Assembly (NCBI RefSeq): GCF_007992115.1
Contig: NZ_BJZQ01000004.1
Span: 155,921-219,920, forward strand
DNA: 64,000 bases
DNA from: Aeromicrobium flavum
Lineage (GTDB): Bacteria > Actinomycetota > Actinomycetes > Propionibacteriales > Nocardioidaceae
Reading direction: 5' to 3'
Below are positions 29,149-37,946 of this stretch, one piece after another; position 1 is the first letter of the stretch, and each line of letters starts with the position of its first letter. Both the position numbers and the translations under genes were made by a program. The notes beneath the pieces are model-generated. The model was not told the origin of the DNA. It did no database searches and was given only the letters and a program-made list of their open reading frames with translations.

Positions 29149-29892
29149 TCAGTCCACGACGGTGGCGTGCCGCATCGACACGCTGCCGAGGTACGCAGGC
29201 GCCGTGACCTCGTCGAGGTCGCGCTCCTGGAGTCCGAGGCCGTACTTCTCGGCGTACTGCCGGTAGGTCGTCACCTCGGGCGACGCCGTGAGCGCCGCCT
29301 GCAGCTGTGACCTGTCGCCGATCGCCTCGATGACGTACGGCGGGGCGTAGGGCACGCCGTCGAGGACGACGGTGTTGCCGACGCACTTGATGCCCGTCGA
29401 GGAGATCAGACGCTGGCCCTGCAGGGTCACGGCCTCGGCGCCGCCAGCCCACAGGGCGTTGACGAAGGCCTGGATGTCTTGCTGGTGCACGACGAGGAGG
29501 TTCGGGTCGAGGCCGGGGATGTCGACCGATCGCGGCGCGTCCTCGAGGGCGATGCGCAGGCCCGGACCCTCGACCTCGGTCAGCCCTGCAGGGTCGGCCA
29601 GCCGGGCCACCCGGCGCAGCTCGCGACGCATCTCGGCGTCGTCGACCTTCTTGCCCATCGTGTCGACCTCGCCCTGCAGCTTCGCGACCTCCTGGCGACG
29701 GGTGTCGACCTCGCGGGCCCGGTCGCGCAGCACCGAGTTGAGGTCGCCACCGGCGGGTCGCAGGTCGGAGCCATCGGAGGTCACGGCCGCAGCCACGAGC
29801 ACGAATCCGCACACGCAGGCGAGCACCAGGGCCGGCAGGCTCCACCTGCTGACGGTGATGTTCTTCCCCTCGTGGCGTGGCGAGTCCGGCAC
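29149..29892 (-). CDS. DUF881 family membrane protein
   Basis: 247 residues from a GTG that lies 7 nt after TAGCGT. One N-terminal membrane helix (LPALVLACVCGFVLVAAAV) and a coiled coil (residues ~55-90) precede the DUF881 domain. That domain has GPGLRIALEDAP, the VVHQQDIQAFVNALWAGGAEAVTLQGQRL block and the YAPPYVIEAIGD motif. The family is actinobacterial and firmicute; the orthologue in mycobacteria (Rv0012-type) sits in this same place. Function is unproven, with a cell-division or envelope role suspected. Confidence 0.9.
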   Translation of the reverse strand: MPDSPRHEGKNITVSRWSLPALVLACVCGFVLVAAAVTSDGSDLRPAGGDLNSVLRDRAREVDTRRQEVAKLQGEVDTMGKKVDDAEMRRELRRVARLADPAGLTEVEGPGLRIALEDAPRSVDIPGLDPNLLVVHQQDIQAFVNALWAGGAEAVTLQGQRLISSTGIKCVGNTVVLDGVPYAPPYVIEAIGDRSQLQAALTASPEVTTYRQYAEKYGLGLQERDLDEVTAPAYLGSVSMRHATVVD

Positions 29893-29956
29893 GACGACTA
29901 CGCTAGCGGAGTACGTCACACTGCGGCCCTGCCGCCGGCCCATCGGGAGAAGATCC

Positions 29957-30205
29957 GTGTTCAACAGGTTCAAGCGCAAGTCCGTGAACGACGACGGTCC
30001 CAAGCCCGTGCGCATCGGCAACCGGTGGGCCGCTCCGTTGATGGTCGCGTGCGCGGTCATCGGCCTTGCCTGGATCGTCGTCTTCTACACGATCAGCAAC
30101 ACCGACGTGACGATCCCCGGCTACAGCGACCTCGGTGGCTGGAACCTCGCCATCGGCATGGGATTCATCCTCGCCGCGTTCGGCTTCGCCATGAAGTGGG
30201 AGTGA
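29957..30205 (+). CDS. crgA: Cell division protein CrgA
   Basis: 82 residues from a GTG with GGGAGA upstream. Two membrane helices (APLMVACAVIGLAWIVVFY and GWNLAIGMGFILAAFGFAM) flank a conserved short loop TDVTIPGYSDLG. CrgA recruits FtsI and other division proteins to the septum in mycobacteria and streptomycetes. It diverges from the DUF881 gene across 64 bp, and its stop opens a pair of palindromes. Confidence 0.94.
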   Translation: MFNRFKRKSVNDDGPKPVRIGNRWAAPLMVACAVIGLAWIVVFYTISNTDVTIPGYSDLGGWNLAIGMGFILAAFGFAMKWE

Positions 30206-30252
30206 ATCACACCCATGTGATTCCCCACAGGTGTGCACACGCCTGTGGACAA
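30205..30252. terminator. Paired palindromes between crgA and the rhomboid gene, with a DnaA-box-like end
   Basis: AATCACA/TGTGATT (30205-30222) is followed by a longer hairpin, CCACAGG...CCTGTGG (30225-30248), between convergent genes. The second hairpin's right arm runs into TGTGGACAA (30244-30252), the complement of the high-GC DnaA box TTGTCCACA. Termination is the safer reading. Confidence 0.6.
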
Positions 30253-30281
30253 CGACAGCAGGGTGACGCCGTGCCGGTCGC

Positions 30282-31145
30282 TCAGACCAGGCCGGGCAGC
30301 GCCGAGCGCAGGTCCTCGGTGCGCCAGAGCACCGCGGCGACGAACACCACCGCGAGCGCGGTGAAGGTGGCCACCTGGTAGACGGTGCGTCGCTCGCGCG
30401 GCGCGTAGGCGAACATCAGGCCCAGCACGATGCCGGTGAGGAAGCCGCCCAGGTGGCCCTGCCAGCTGATGCCCTCGCCCAGGCTCACGTAGCCGTTGAT
30501 CGCCAGGATCACGATCATGCCCGTGATGTTCTGGCGCGTGCGGATCAGGAAGATCAGCGCCAGGCCGAACAGGCCGAACACCGCTCCCGACGCCCCGATG
30601 GTGGGGGTGAACGGGTCCTCGAGCAGGTAGACCAGCACCGACGAGCCGACGGCCAGCATCAGGTACGTGGCGATGTAGCGCGCCCGGCCGAGCGCCTCCT
30701 CGACGTACGGGCCGAACAGGTACAGCGAGAGCATGTTGAGCCCGATGTGCACCAGCCCGCCGTGCAGGAACGCGGCGGTGACCAGGCGCCAGTAGTCGCC
30801 CTGGGCGACCTCGACGCCGCTGAGCCACCCCCACGTGAAGAACCCGCTGAGGTTGGGATTGCGGGCGCCGCCGGTGGCCATGACCACCAGTTGGGCCGCG
30901 ACGTTGAGCCCGATGATCGCGAACGTGACCGCGCCGACCCGCGAGGAGACGGCTCCGCCGGCCATGGTGCGCGGCTGGCGGACGGCGGCCTGACCCCGGT
31001 TGACGCACTCGGGGCACTGGAAGCCGACGCTGGCCTCGCGCATGTCCTCAGGACAGATGAAGCGGGAGCAGCGCTGGCACTGGATGTACGCAGGCCGGTT
31101 CGGATGCCGGTAGCAGGTCTGCTGACCGGCGCCCTCGTGCGTCAC
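30282..31145 (-). CDS. Rhomboid family intramembrane serine protease with N-terminal zinc-binding domain
   Basis: 287 residues. The N-terminus is a B-box-like zinc module (C11, H14, C23, C26, C31, C44, C47, ending GFQCPECVNRG). A six-helix rhomboid core follows, with HGGLVHIGLNMLSLY, the catalytic serine in GASGAVFG and the catalytic histidine in WQGHLGGFLTG. It cleaves membrane proteins within the bilayer; its substrates are unknown. The GTG start overlaps the ppiA stop by 4 bp, so the two genes form an operon, as in mycobacteria. Confidence 0.94.
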   Translation of the reverse strand: MTHEGAGQQTCYRHPNRPAYIQCQRCSRFICPEDMREASVGFQCPECVNRGQAAVRQPRTMAGGAVSSRVGAVTFAIIGLNVAAQLVVMATGGARNPNLSGFFTWGWLSGVEVAQGDYWRLVTAAFLHGGLVHIGLNMLSLYLFGPYVEEALGRARYIATYLMLAVGSSVLVYLLEDPFTPTIGASGAVFGLFGLALIFLIRTRQNITGMIVILAINGYVSLGEGISWQGHLGGFLTGIVLGLMFAYAPRERRTVYQVATFTALAVVFVAAVLWRTEDLRSALPGLV

Positions 31146-31672
31146 CGATCGATGGTCACGGATTCGATCACGACGGGCTCCGTCGGACGGTCGAACCGGT
31201 CGGTCTCGGTGGCGCCGATGGCGTCGACCACGGCGCGGCTGTCGGCGTCCTTGACCTCGCCGAAGATCGAGTGCTTGCGGTTGAGCCACTCGGTCGGGGC
31301 GACCGTGATGAAGAACTGCGAGCCGTTGGTGCCGGCACCGTTGGGCTTGGTGCCCGCGTTGGCCATGGCCAGCAGGTACGGGCGGTCGAACTGGAGCTCG
31401 GGGTGGAACTCGTCGTCGAACTCGTAGCCGGGGCCGCCGCGGCCGTCGCCGAGCGGGTCGCCGCCCTGGAGCATGAAGTTGGAGATGACCCGGTGGAACG
31501 TGAGGCCGTCGTAGAAGGGCTTCGTGGACACCGAGCCGGTGGCCGGGTCGACCCATTCCTTGGTTCCCTCGGCCAAGCCGACGAAGTTCGCCACCGTCTT
31601 GGGCACGTGGTGGTCGAACAGCTCGATCTTGATGTCTCCACGGTTGGTGCGGAGCGTTGCGGTGAGGGGCAC
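31142..31672 (-). CDS. ppiA: Peptidyl-prolyl cis-trans isomerase, cyclophilin type
   Basis: 176 residues. Cyclophilin landmarks are FHRVISNFMLQGGDP, with the catalytic arginine, and LLAMANAGTKPNGAGTNGSQFFITVAP, then HSIFGEV. No signal peptide, so it is cytosolic. It catalyses proline isomerisation during folding. The GTG at 31672 was chosen because AAAGGA lies just upstream; a longer frame would begin in non-conserved sequence. Confidence 0.95.
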   Translation of the reverse strand: MPLTATLRTNRGDIKIELFDHHVPKTVANFVGLAEGTKEWVDPATGSVSTKPFYDGLTFHRVISNFMLQGGDPLGDGRGGPGYEFDDEFHPELQFDRPYLLAMANAGTKPNGAGTNGSQFFITVAPTEWLNRKHSIFGEVKDADSRAVVDAIGATETDRFDRPTEPVVIESVTIDR

Positions 31673-31741
31673 TTCACGTCCTTTCAGGGGTTGGTTCCAT
31701 CCTTGCACGACCAGTCCAACGGAGGCCGCTAGCGTGGGGGC

Positions 31742-31849
31742 ATGTCGAGACTTGTCGTCCTCCTGACCGTTGCCGCGGCTGTCGCCGGGGTGCTCAAGAA
31801 GGCCACCGCCGACCGCGGTGGCTCCTACGATCCGCGGACCGAACGGTGA
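31742..31849 (+). CDS. Small membrane-type protein, 35 residues
   Basis: MSRLVVLLTVAAAVAGVLKK followed by a short polar tail. One hydrophobic helix is predicted. Evidence that it is real: TAGCGT lies 6 nt before the ATG, as at other leaderless genes here, and its stop overlaps the next gene's GTG by 4 bp (GTGA). It has no recognisable family. It may instead act as a leader peptide coupling translation of the enoyl-CoA hydratase gene. Confidence 0.55.
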   Translation: MSRLVVLLTVAAAVAGVLKKATADRGGSYDPRTER

Positions 31850-32619
31850 CCGTCGACCTCCGGACCGAGGGCGGCGTCACGACGCTGACGTTCTCGTCGG
31901 GACCGGTCAACCTCTACTCGCTGGAGCTCCACGACGAGTTCGACGCCGCCCTCGACCGGGTCGAGGCGGACCTTCCCCGAGTGCTGGTCGTGCGCGCCGA
32001 GGGCAAGATCGTGTCCGGCGGCGTCGACGTGGCGCAGTTCCACGCCCGCACGACCAAGGCCGACACCCAGGCCCTCTACGACCGCATGCTCGAGCTGCCC
32101 GAGCGGTTCGCCGCGCTGCCCGTGCCGACCGTGTTCGTCGCCCACGCCCTGACGCTGACGTGGGCCCTCGAGGTCGCGCTGGCGTGCGACGTCCTGCTGG
32201 CCTCGTCGAAGGCGAAGTTCGGCCTCGTCGAGCGCGTCATCGGGCTGACCCCGACGATGGGCGGCACGCAGCGGTTCGCCTCCCGCGCCGGGGTGGCCCG
32301 CGCCAAGGAGTTCGTGTTCACCGGCACGCCGTACGACGCAGCGACCCTCGAGCGCTGGAACGTCGTCAACCGCGTCGTCGCGCCCGAGGAGCTCGACGCG
32401 ACGGTCGACGCGTTCGCCGCCGATCTCGCCGCCGGCCCGACGCAGGCCTTCGGCGCCGCCAAGCAGATCCTGCGCGAGTTCGAGGCCTCCGGCGTCCCCG
32501 GCTCCGTCGCCCGCACCACCGCCATCGCCGCGGAGCTCTTCGACACCGAGGACCTGCAGCACGGCATGGCGTCCTTCCTCGCCGACGGCCCCGGCAACGC
32601 CACCTTCACGGGACGCTGA
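31846..32619 (+). CDS. Enoyl-CoA hydratase/isomerase family protein
   Basis: 257 residues of the crotonase fold. The N-terminal LTFSSGPVNLYSLELHDEF is followed by VRAEGKIVSGGVDVAQFH at the oxyanion hole and VAHALTLTWALEVALACDVLLA in the second glycine region. The latter has lost the usual GGG, reading ALTLTW. The helix FGLVERVIGLTPTMGGTQRF is typical. The weakened second motif makes the exact reaction uncertain. It is translationally coupled to a 35-residue gene upstream. Confidence 0.82.
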   Translation: MTVDLRTEGGVTTLTFSSGPVNLYSLELHDEFDAALDRVEADLPRVLVVRAEGKIVSGGVDVAQFHARTTKADTQALYDRMLELPERFAALPVPTVFVAHALTLTWALEVALACDVLLASSKAKFGLVERVIGLTPTMGGTQRFASRAGVARAKEFVFTGTPYDAATLERWNVVNRVVAPEELDATVDAFAADLAAGPTQAFGAAKQILREFEASGVPGSVARTTAIAAELFDTEDLQHGMASFLADGPGNATFTGR

Positions 32620-32625
32620 CTGAGC

Positions 32626-32687
32626 GCTGGCAGTGACGTTTGCGGGGCCGAAACGCCGTGTGGGACCCCCGAAACGTCACTCCCAGC
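32626..32687. repeat. 62-bp interrupted palindrome, copy 2
   Basis: The outer arms GCTGG/CCAGC and inner arms AGTGACGTTT/GAAACGTCACT pair, with a GGGGCC/GGACCCCC segment. The core ACGCCGTGTG (32653-32662) is identical in sequence and offset to copy 1 at 8380-8440. It again occupies a convergent gene gap. Confidence 0.7.
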
Positions 32688-32690
32688 GAT

Positions 32691-33029
32691 TCAGGCGGCG
32701 GCGGGAGCAGGGTCGGCGGAGCGGACGCGGCGGGTGGTGCGGCGCTCGGCCCAGAAGGAGACCACGGGGATGCAGGCGAGCAGGACGACGCTCAGCAGGT
32801 AGCCCCAGGACCACTTCTCGCGCAGGGTCAGCTTGGCGGCGAGCACGATCAGGACCATGAACAGGAAGCCGTGGAGTTGGTCGATGACCAGGAAGACGTC
32901 CTGGTTGCGGTTGAACCACGAGCCCTCGTCGGTGGCGTACTTGCCGATGAAGCCCGCCATGACGATCAGCAGGTTGATTCCGACGATGGTCGCCATGACC
33001 TGGTACGCGCGCAGAAGACGGTCGTTCAC
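32691..33029 (-). CDS. DUF3817 family membrane protein
   Basis: 112 residues with three predicted helices. Family features are LLRAYQVMATIVGINLLIVM, the DQLHGFLFMVLIVLA segment and WSWGYLLSVVLLACIPVVSFW. Function unknown. The GTG start lies 6 nt after TAATCT, the best -10 match among the leaderless starts. It lies 9 bp from the SURF1 gene stop on the same strand. Confidence 0.85.
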   Translation of the reverse strand: MNDRLLRAYQVMATIVGINLLIVMAGFIGKYATDEGSWFNRNQDVFLVIDQLHGFLFMVLIVLAAKLTLREKWSWGYLLSVVLLACIPVVSFWAERRTTRRVRSADPAPAAA

Positions 33030-33038
33030 CGCCCCAGA

Positions 33039-33773
33039 TTACCGCTCGCGGCCAAGCACCATCTCGCGGGACATCCGCCACCACATGAAGATGACGAACC
33101 CGGCGAAGACCCACCATTGCAGGCCGTATCCGAGGTTCTGGCCGCCGGCGAGCCAGGACACGTCGGTCTCGGGCACTTCGGCGACCTCGAGTCCGCCGGC
33201 CACCTCGCCGTCGGTGGCGATCGCGTAGCCCGACCACAGGTCGTCGTAGCCGAGCTCGTTCAGCAGGGTGGGGATCCGGACCGAGCCGATCGTGCGCGCG
33301 TCGGGGTCCCAGCCGGCGCCGGACTCGTCGCCGGGCTGCAGCACCGCGTCGAACGTGACGAGGCCTCCGGGGACGTCGGGAAGGGAGGCGGCCGGGCGGG
33401 GCGCCCAGCCGCGGACCACCATCAGCTCGGCGTCGTCGACGGTGACCGGGGCCAGCAGCCACGCGCCGGTCTCGCCGCCCTGCTCGCGGTCGGTGACCCA
33501 CAGCTGCTCGGCCGCCGGCCGGAACCGCCCCGTCACGGTGACGGGACGCTGGTCCTGGTCGGTCGTGAAGACCTGGCCCGGTCCCCACACGGACTCGAGG
33601 TCGGCGGGGCCGGCCGCCAGCTGCTCGGCGCGCTCATCGGCCTGGCGCTGGTCGTAGACGCCCAGCTGCCACGACGCCATGAAGACGCAGAACACGACCG
33701 CCGCGATGGCGAACAGGTGCAGGCCGAGGAGGCGCGGGGCGAACCACGCGCTCGGCCCCGGCCGGTCGGTCAT
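33039..33773 (-). CDS. SURF1 family cytochrome oxidase assembly protein
   Basis: 244 residues. Terminal membrane helices ([22 protein letters not shown] and [17 protein letters not shown]) bracket an external domain with VTVTGRF and [11 protein letters not shown], the SURF1 arrangement. It assists heme a insertion and aa3 oxidase assembly. The ATG at 33773 overlaps glyA's stop by 4 bp. Confidence 0.93.
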   Translation of the reverse strand: MTDRPGPSAWFAPRLLGLHLFAIAAVVFCVFMASWQLGVYDQRQADERAEQLAAGPADLESVWGPGQVFTTDQDQRPVTVTGRFRPAAEQLWVTDREQGGETGAWLLAPVTVDDAELMVVRGWAPRPAASLPDVPGGLVTFDAVLQPGDESGAGWDPDARTIGSVRIPTLLNELGYDDLWSGYAIATDGEVAGGLEVAEVPETDVSWLAGGQNLGYGLQWWVFAGFVIFMWWRMSREMVLGRER

Positions 33774-35047
33774 GACGTGAACGGCTTGATGCCGGGGTAC
33801 AGCGGGAAGCGCTCGGCCAGGACGGCCGTGCGCTTGCGCAGGCCCTCGATGTCGACCTCGCCCGGCTGCAGCGCCGCCGCGATGATGTCGGCGACCTCGG
33901 TGAACTCCTCGGCGCCGAAGCCGCGGGTGGCCAGCGCCGGCGTGCCGATGCGCAGGCCCGACGTGACCATCGGCGGACGCGGGTCGTTGGGGACGGCGTT
34001 GCGGTTGACCGTGATGCCGACGTGGTCGAGCCGGTCCTCGGCCTGCTGGCCGTCGAGCTCGGAGTTGCGCAGGTCGACGAGCACGAGGTGCACGTCGGTG
34101 CCGCCGCTGAGCACCTGGACGCCGGCGGCGACCGCGTCGTCGGCGAGCAGCCGGTCGGCCAGGATGCGGGCGCCCTCGATGGTGCGCTGCTGACGCTCGG
34201 CGAACTCGGGCTGCAGGGCCATCTTGAACGCGACGGCCTTGGCGGCGATGACGTGCTCGAGCGGACCGCCCTGCTGGCCGGGGAACACGGCCGAGCGCAT
34301 CTTCTTGGCGATGGCCTCGTCGTTGGTGAGGATCGCGCCGCCACGCGGACCGCCGAGGGTCTTGTGCGTGGTGGTCGTGACGATGTGGGCGTGCGGCAGC
34401 GGGCTGGGGTGCAGGCCCGCGGCCACGAGGCCGGCGAAGTGGGCCATGTCGACCCACAGGACGGCGTCGACCTCGTCGGCGATCGCGCGGAAGGCCGCGA
34501 AGTCGAGCTGGCGCGGGTAGGCGGACCAGCCGGCGATGATCACGCGGGGGCGGTGCTCGATCGCGAGCGCGCGCACCTCGTCCATGTCGACCAGGCCCGT
34601 CTCGGGAACGACGTGATAGGCGATCGGGTTGTAGAGACGGCCCGAGAAGTTGAGCTTCATGCCGTGCGTCAGGTGACCGCCGTTGGCCAGGTCGAGGCCC
34701 AGGATCGTGTCGCCCGCGGTGGCGATGGCGTGCAGGGCGGCGGCGTTGGCCGAGGCGCCCGAGTGCGGCTGGACGTTGGCGTACGCCGCGTCGAAGAGCT
34801 GCTTGAGCCGGTCGATGGCCAGCTGCTCGACCTGGTCGACGAACTCGCAGCCACCGTAGTAGCGCTTGCCGGGGTAGCCCTCGGCGTACTTGTTCGTCAG
34901 CACGCTGCCCTGCGCCTCGAGCGCGGCGACGGGAGCGAAGTTCTCGGAGGCGATCATCTCGAGCGTCGTCTGCTGGCGGACCAGCTCGGCGTCGAGGAGC
35001 GCCGCGACGTCGGGATCGAAATCGGCGAGATGCTGGTCATGGCTCAT
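33770..35047 (-). CDS. glyA: Serine hydroxymethyltransferase
   Basis: 425 residues, usual length. It interconverts serine and glycine with tetrahydrofolate using PLP. Landmarks are [41 protein letters not shown], and the PLP lysine in [17 protein letters not shown] lies 7 nt before the ATG, indicating a leaderless mRNA. It leads an apparent operon with the SURF1 and DUF3817 genes. A 154 bp divergent region separates it from the ABC transporter genes. Confidence 0.96.
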   Translation of the reverse strand: MSHDQHLADFDPDVAALLDAELVRQQTTLEMIASENFAPVAALEAQGSVLTNKYAEGYPGKRYYGGCEFVDQVEQLAIDRLKQLFDAAYANVQPHSGASANAAALHAIATAGDTILGLDLANGGHLTHGMKLNFSGRLYNPIAYHVVPETGLVDMDEVRALAIEHRPRVIIAGWSAYPRQLDFAAFRAIADEVDAVLWVDMAHFAGLVAAGLHPSPLPHAHIVTTTTHKTLGGPRGGAILTNDEAIAKKMRSAVFPGQQGGPLEHVIAAKAVAFKMALQPEFAERQQRTIEGARILADRLLADDAVAAGVQVLSGGTDVHLVLVDLRNSELDGQQAEDRLDHVGITVNRNAVPNDPRPPMVTSGLRIGTPALATRGFGAEEFTEVADIIAAALQPGEVDIEGLRKRTAVLAERFPLYPGIKPFTS

Positions 35048-35166
35048 GCAGCCCAGCCTATCGCCCGCACCGGACACGCTGTTTCCCCTGTCCGCGCGCA
35101 GGTTAATCGAAACGCAACCTCCCGGTCGTGGCCCCACCGCGCGCACGGGAGTAGCGTGCGGGACGT

Positions 35167-35185
35167 GTGTCCAGATGGTGGACAC
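35167..35185. promoter_or_regulatory. Candidate operator upstream of the oligopeptide ABC operon
   Basis: The perfect inverted repeat GTGTCCAGATGGTGGACAC (7-bp arms) lies about 10 bp after a -10-like TAGCGT (35152-35157) and just before the ribosome binding site, where a repressor would block transcription. No regulator gene is adjacent. Confidence 0.45.
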
Positions 35186-35201
35186 CCGACAGGAGGATCG
35201 G

Positions 35202-36785
35202 ATGAATTCCATGCGGCGACGCGTCACCGCGCTGGCAGCTGCCACCCTCGCCGGCTCCGTGCTGGCAGCGTGCGGCTCCGGCCAGGGCGACGACGACAGC
35301 GAGTCGAGCCTGATCGTGGGCACCACCGACAAGGTGGTGTCGATCGACCCGGCCGGCTCGTACGACAACGGCTCGATGGCGGTGCAGACGCAGGTCTACC
35401 AGTACCTGCTCAACTTCCCGGCCGGCAGCACCGAGCTGACGCCCGACGCGGCCGAGGAGTGCGACTTCGAGAAGCCCACCGTCTACGTGTGCACGCTCAA
35501 GTCGGGTCTGAAGTTCGCCAACGGCAACGAGCTCACCGCGTCCGACGTGGCCTTCTCGTTCCAGCGCATCGTCGACATCAACGACCCGAACGGCCCGGCC
35601 TCCCTGCTCGGCGCGATGAAGAAGGTCGAGGCGCGCGACGACACCACGGTCGCGTTCACGCTTGCCGCGCCGAACGACCAGACGTTCGCCCAGATCCTGG
35701 TGACCTCCGCCGGCCCCATCGTCGACGAGGAGACCTACCCCGCCGACAAGCTGCTCGACGACGACGCCGCGGTCGAGGCCAACGCGTTCTCGGGTCCGTA
35801 CACGCTCGGCGAGTACAAGAAGAACGAGCTGGCCGAGTTCACGATCAACCCCGACTACGACGGCACCTACGGTGAGCCGAAGTCGGACGTCACGATGCGG
35901 TACTACGCCGACTCGAACAACCTCAAGCTCGACGTCGAGAAGGGCGACATCGACGTCGCGTACCGCTCGCTGACGCCGACCGACATCGAGAGCCTCGAGA
36001 AGTCCGACGACGTCACGGTCCACACCGGACCCGGCGGCGAGCTGCGCTACATCGTCTTCAACCTCAAGACGATGCCCGGCGAGACGGACGCCCAGAAGCA
36101 GGCCGTCCGCCAGGCGGCCGCGTACCTGGTGAACCGTGAGGAGATCGCCTCCGAGGTCTACAAGGGCACCTACACCCCGGCGTACTCCGCCGTCCCGGAC
36201 GGCCAGGTCGGTGCGACCGAGGCGTTCAAGGACAAGTACGGCGACAAGCCCGACGCGGACGCCGCGAAGAAGACCCTCGCCGACGCGGGCGTGAAGACGC
36301 CGGTCGAGCTCAACCTGCAGTGGAACCCCGACCACTACGGCGGCAGCTCCGACCAGGAGTACCAGGCGGTCAAGCGCCAGCTCGAGGACAGCGGACTGTT
36401 CAGCGTCAACCTGCAGTCGACGGAGTGGAACACCTACTCCGAGGAGCGCGTCAAGGACGCCTACCCGGCGTTCCAGCTGGGCTGGTTCCCGGACTTCCCG
36501 GACCCGGACAACTATGTTTCCCCGTTCTTCGCGCCGAACAACTTCCTGCAGTCGCACTACGAGGACGACGCGATGACGAAGCTGCTCGACTCCGAGCGCG
36601 GCGACGCCGACAAGGCCTCGCGTGAGGCGACGCTCGGCAAGATCCAGGACATGGTCGCCGACCAGGTCCCGATCCTGCCGCTGCTGACCGGCGCGCAGGT
36701 CGCGGTGGCCGGCAAGGACGTGAAGGGCGTGAGCGACACGCTCGACCCGTCGTTCAAGTTCCGGTTCTCGTCGCTGTCGAAGTAA
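35202..36785 (+). CDS. ABC transporter substrate-binding lipoprotein (family 5, oligopeptide-type)
   Basis: 527 residues. A basic signal and lipobox end at C24 (VLAAC). The mature protein has the SBP_bac_5 pattern: [25 protein letters not shown] near residue 105, ALRQAA-type segment [23 protein letters not shown], and [12 protein letters not shown]. It binds peptides or similar solutes outside the membrane for import by the downstream genes. AGGAGG precedes the ATG. A strong hairpin follows the stop, which would favour excess binding protein over permease. Confidence 0.94.
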   Translation: MNSMRRRVTALAAATLAGSVLAACGSGQGDDDSESSLIVGTTDKVVSIDPAGSYDNGSMAVQTQVYQYLLNFPAGSTELTPDAAEECDFEKPTVYVCTLKSGLKFANGNELTASDVAFSFQRIVDINDPNGPASLLGAMKKVEARDDTTVAFTLAAPNDQTFAQILVTSAGPIVDEETYPADKLLDDDAAVEANAFSGPYTLGEYKKNELAEFTINPDYDGTYGEPKSDVTMRYYADSNNLKLDVEKGDIDVAYRSLTPTDIESLEKSDDVTVHTGPGGELRYIVFNLKTMPGETDAQKQAVRQAAAYLVNREEIASEVYKGTYTPAYSAVPDGQVGATEAFKDKYGDKPDADAAKKTLADAGVKTPVELNLQWNPDHYGGSSDQEYQAVKRQLEDSGLFSVNLQSTEWNTYSEERVKDAYPAFQLGWFPDFPDPDNYVSPFFAPNNFLQSHYEDDAMTKLLDSERGDADKASREATLGKIQDMVADQVPILPLLTGAQVAVAGKDVKGVSDTLDPSFKFRFSSLSK

Positions 36786-36800
36786 CCCACCACCCAGGAT

Positions 36801-36839
36801 CGGGGTCCCGGCACGTGCACCACGCGCGCCGGGACCCCG
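36801..36839 (+). terminator. Intra-operon hairpin after the binding-protein gene
   Basis: Stem GGGGTCCCGGC / GCCGGGACCCC with a 15-nt loop. No T-run. It probably attenuates transcription or protects upstream mRNA, lowering permease expression. Confidence 0.7.
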
Positions 36840-36863
36840 CTTCCACGCCGGCAGGAGTCCCTC

Positions 36864-37946
36864 GTGACCACTGATGTCCTCGTCGCCGCCGACGCCCCGT
36901 CGGCCGAGCCGCCCGCGCGCCGCGGCGGGCTGAGCCCGCTCGCGCGCTACCTGCTGCTGCGGCTGGCCCTGATCGTGCCGATGCTGTGGGTGCTGGTCAC
37001 CCTCGTCTTCTTCCTCATGCGCGTGATCGGCGACCCGATCACCGCCGCCCAGGGCGGGCGACTCACGCCCGACCAGATCGCCGAGCGCAAGGCCGAGGCC
37101 GGCCTCGACCGGCCGATCCTGACCCAGTACTTCGAGTACCTGGGCAACATCGTGCGCGGCGACTTCGGCACGACGCTGACCGACAACCGCGACGTCACCG
37201 ACATCCTGGTCGTGAACGGCGCCGCCACCCTCGAGCTCTCCTTCTGGGCGCTGATCGTCGCCTTCGCCGTCGGCATCCCGCTGGGCCGCATCGCCGCCCG
37301 GCACCGCGACCGCTGGCCCGACGTGCTGCTGCGGCTGTTCGCGATCGTCGCCTACGCCGCGCCCGTCTTCTTCGTCGGCCTGCTGCTGAAGCTCGCCACC
37401 GCGCCCTTCGGCTGGCCCACCTCGGGTCGCGCCTCGACCGCCACCGAGCTGACCCTCGCGAAGGTCGATCCCCAGACCAACATCATGATCGTCGACGCCT
37501 TCCTGTGGGGCGAGCCGGAGTACATCTGGGACGTCCTGCAGCACGCGGTGCTGCCGGCCGTCGCCCTCGGCCTGCTGACCGGCGGCGTCTTCCTGCGCCT
37601 CGTGCGCGTCAACCTGCTGCAGACCCTGCGCGCCGACTACGTCACGGCCGCCCGCGCCCGCGGCGTCTCGGAGCGCCAGGTCGAGCGCAAGCACGCGTTC
37701 CGCAACGCGCTGGTGCCCGTCGTCACCGTGATGGGCATGCAGATCGCCATGCTGCTGGCCGGCGCCGTGCTGACCGAGACCACCTTCGAGTGGAAGGGCA
37801 TCGGCTACGAGCTGGCCCAGTACCTGATCCGGCGCGACTTCCTCGCCGTGCAGGGCATCGTCACCGCGATCGCGTTCGTCGTGTGCATCGCGAGCTTCCT
37901 GATCGACGCCATCGTGGCGCTCGTCGACCCCCGAGTGAGGTTCTGA
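36864..37946 (+). CDS. ABC transporter permease (DppB/OppB type)
   Basis: 360 residues from a GTG preceded by AGGAG. Six helices. The N-terminal helix is followed by the periplasmic segment GLDRPILTQYFEYLGNIVRGDFGTTL. The EAA loop is RADYVTAARARGVSERQVERKHAFRNALVPVVT, which contacts the ATPase. It forms the membrane channel with the next gene's N-terminal domain, whose ATG overlaps this stop by one base. Confidence 0.94.
   Translation: MTTDVLVAADAPSAEPPARRGGLSPLARYLLLRLALIVPMLWVLVTLVFFLMRVIGDPITAAQGGRLTPDQIAERKAEAGLDRPILTQYFEYLGNIVRGDFGTTLTDNRDVTDILVVNGAATLELSFWALIVAFAVGIPLGRIAARHRDRWPDVLLRLFAIVAYAAPVFFVGLLLKLATAPFGWPTSGRASTATELTLAKVDPQTNIMIVDAFLWGEPEYIWDVLQHAVLPAVALGLLTGGVFLRLVRVNLLQTLRADYVTAARARGVSERQVERKHAFRNALVPVVTVMGMQIAMLLAGAVLTETTFEWKGIGYELAQYLIRRDFLAVQGIVTAIAFVVCIASFLIDAIVALVDPRVRF

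Noticed and set aside
35103..37694. 863-codon open frame antisense to the ABC binding protein and permease genes
   Set aside because: Shadow of two well-supported genes; no recognisable domain.
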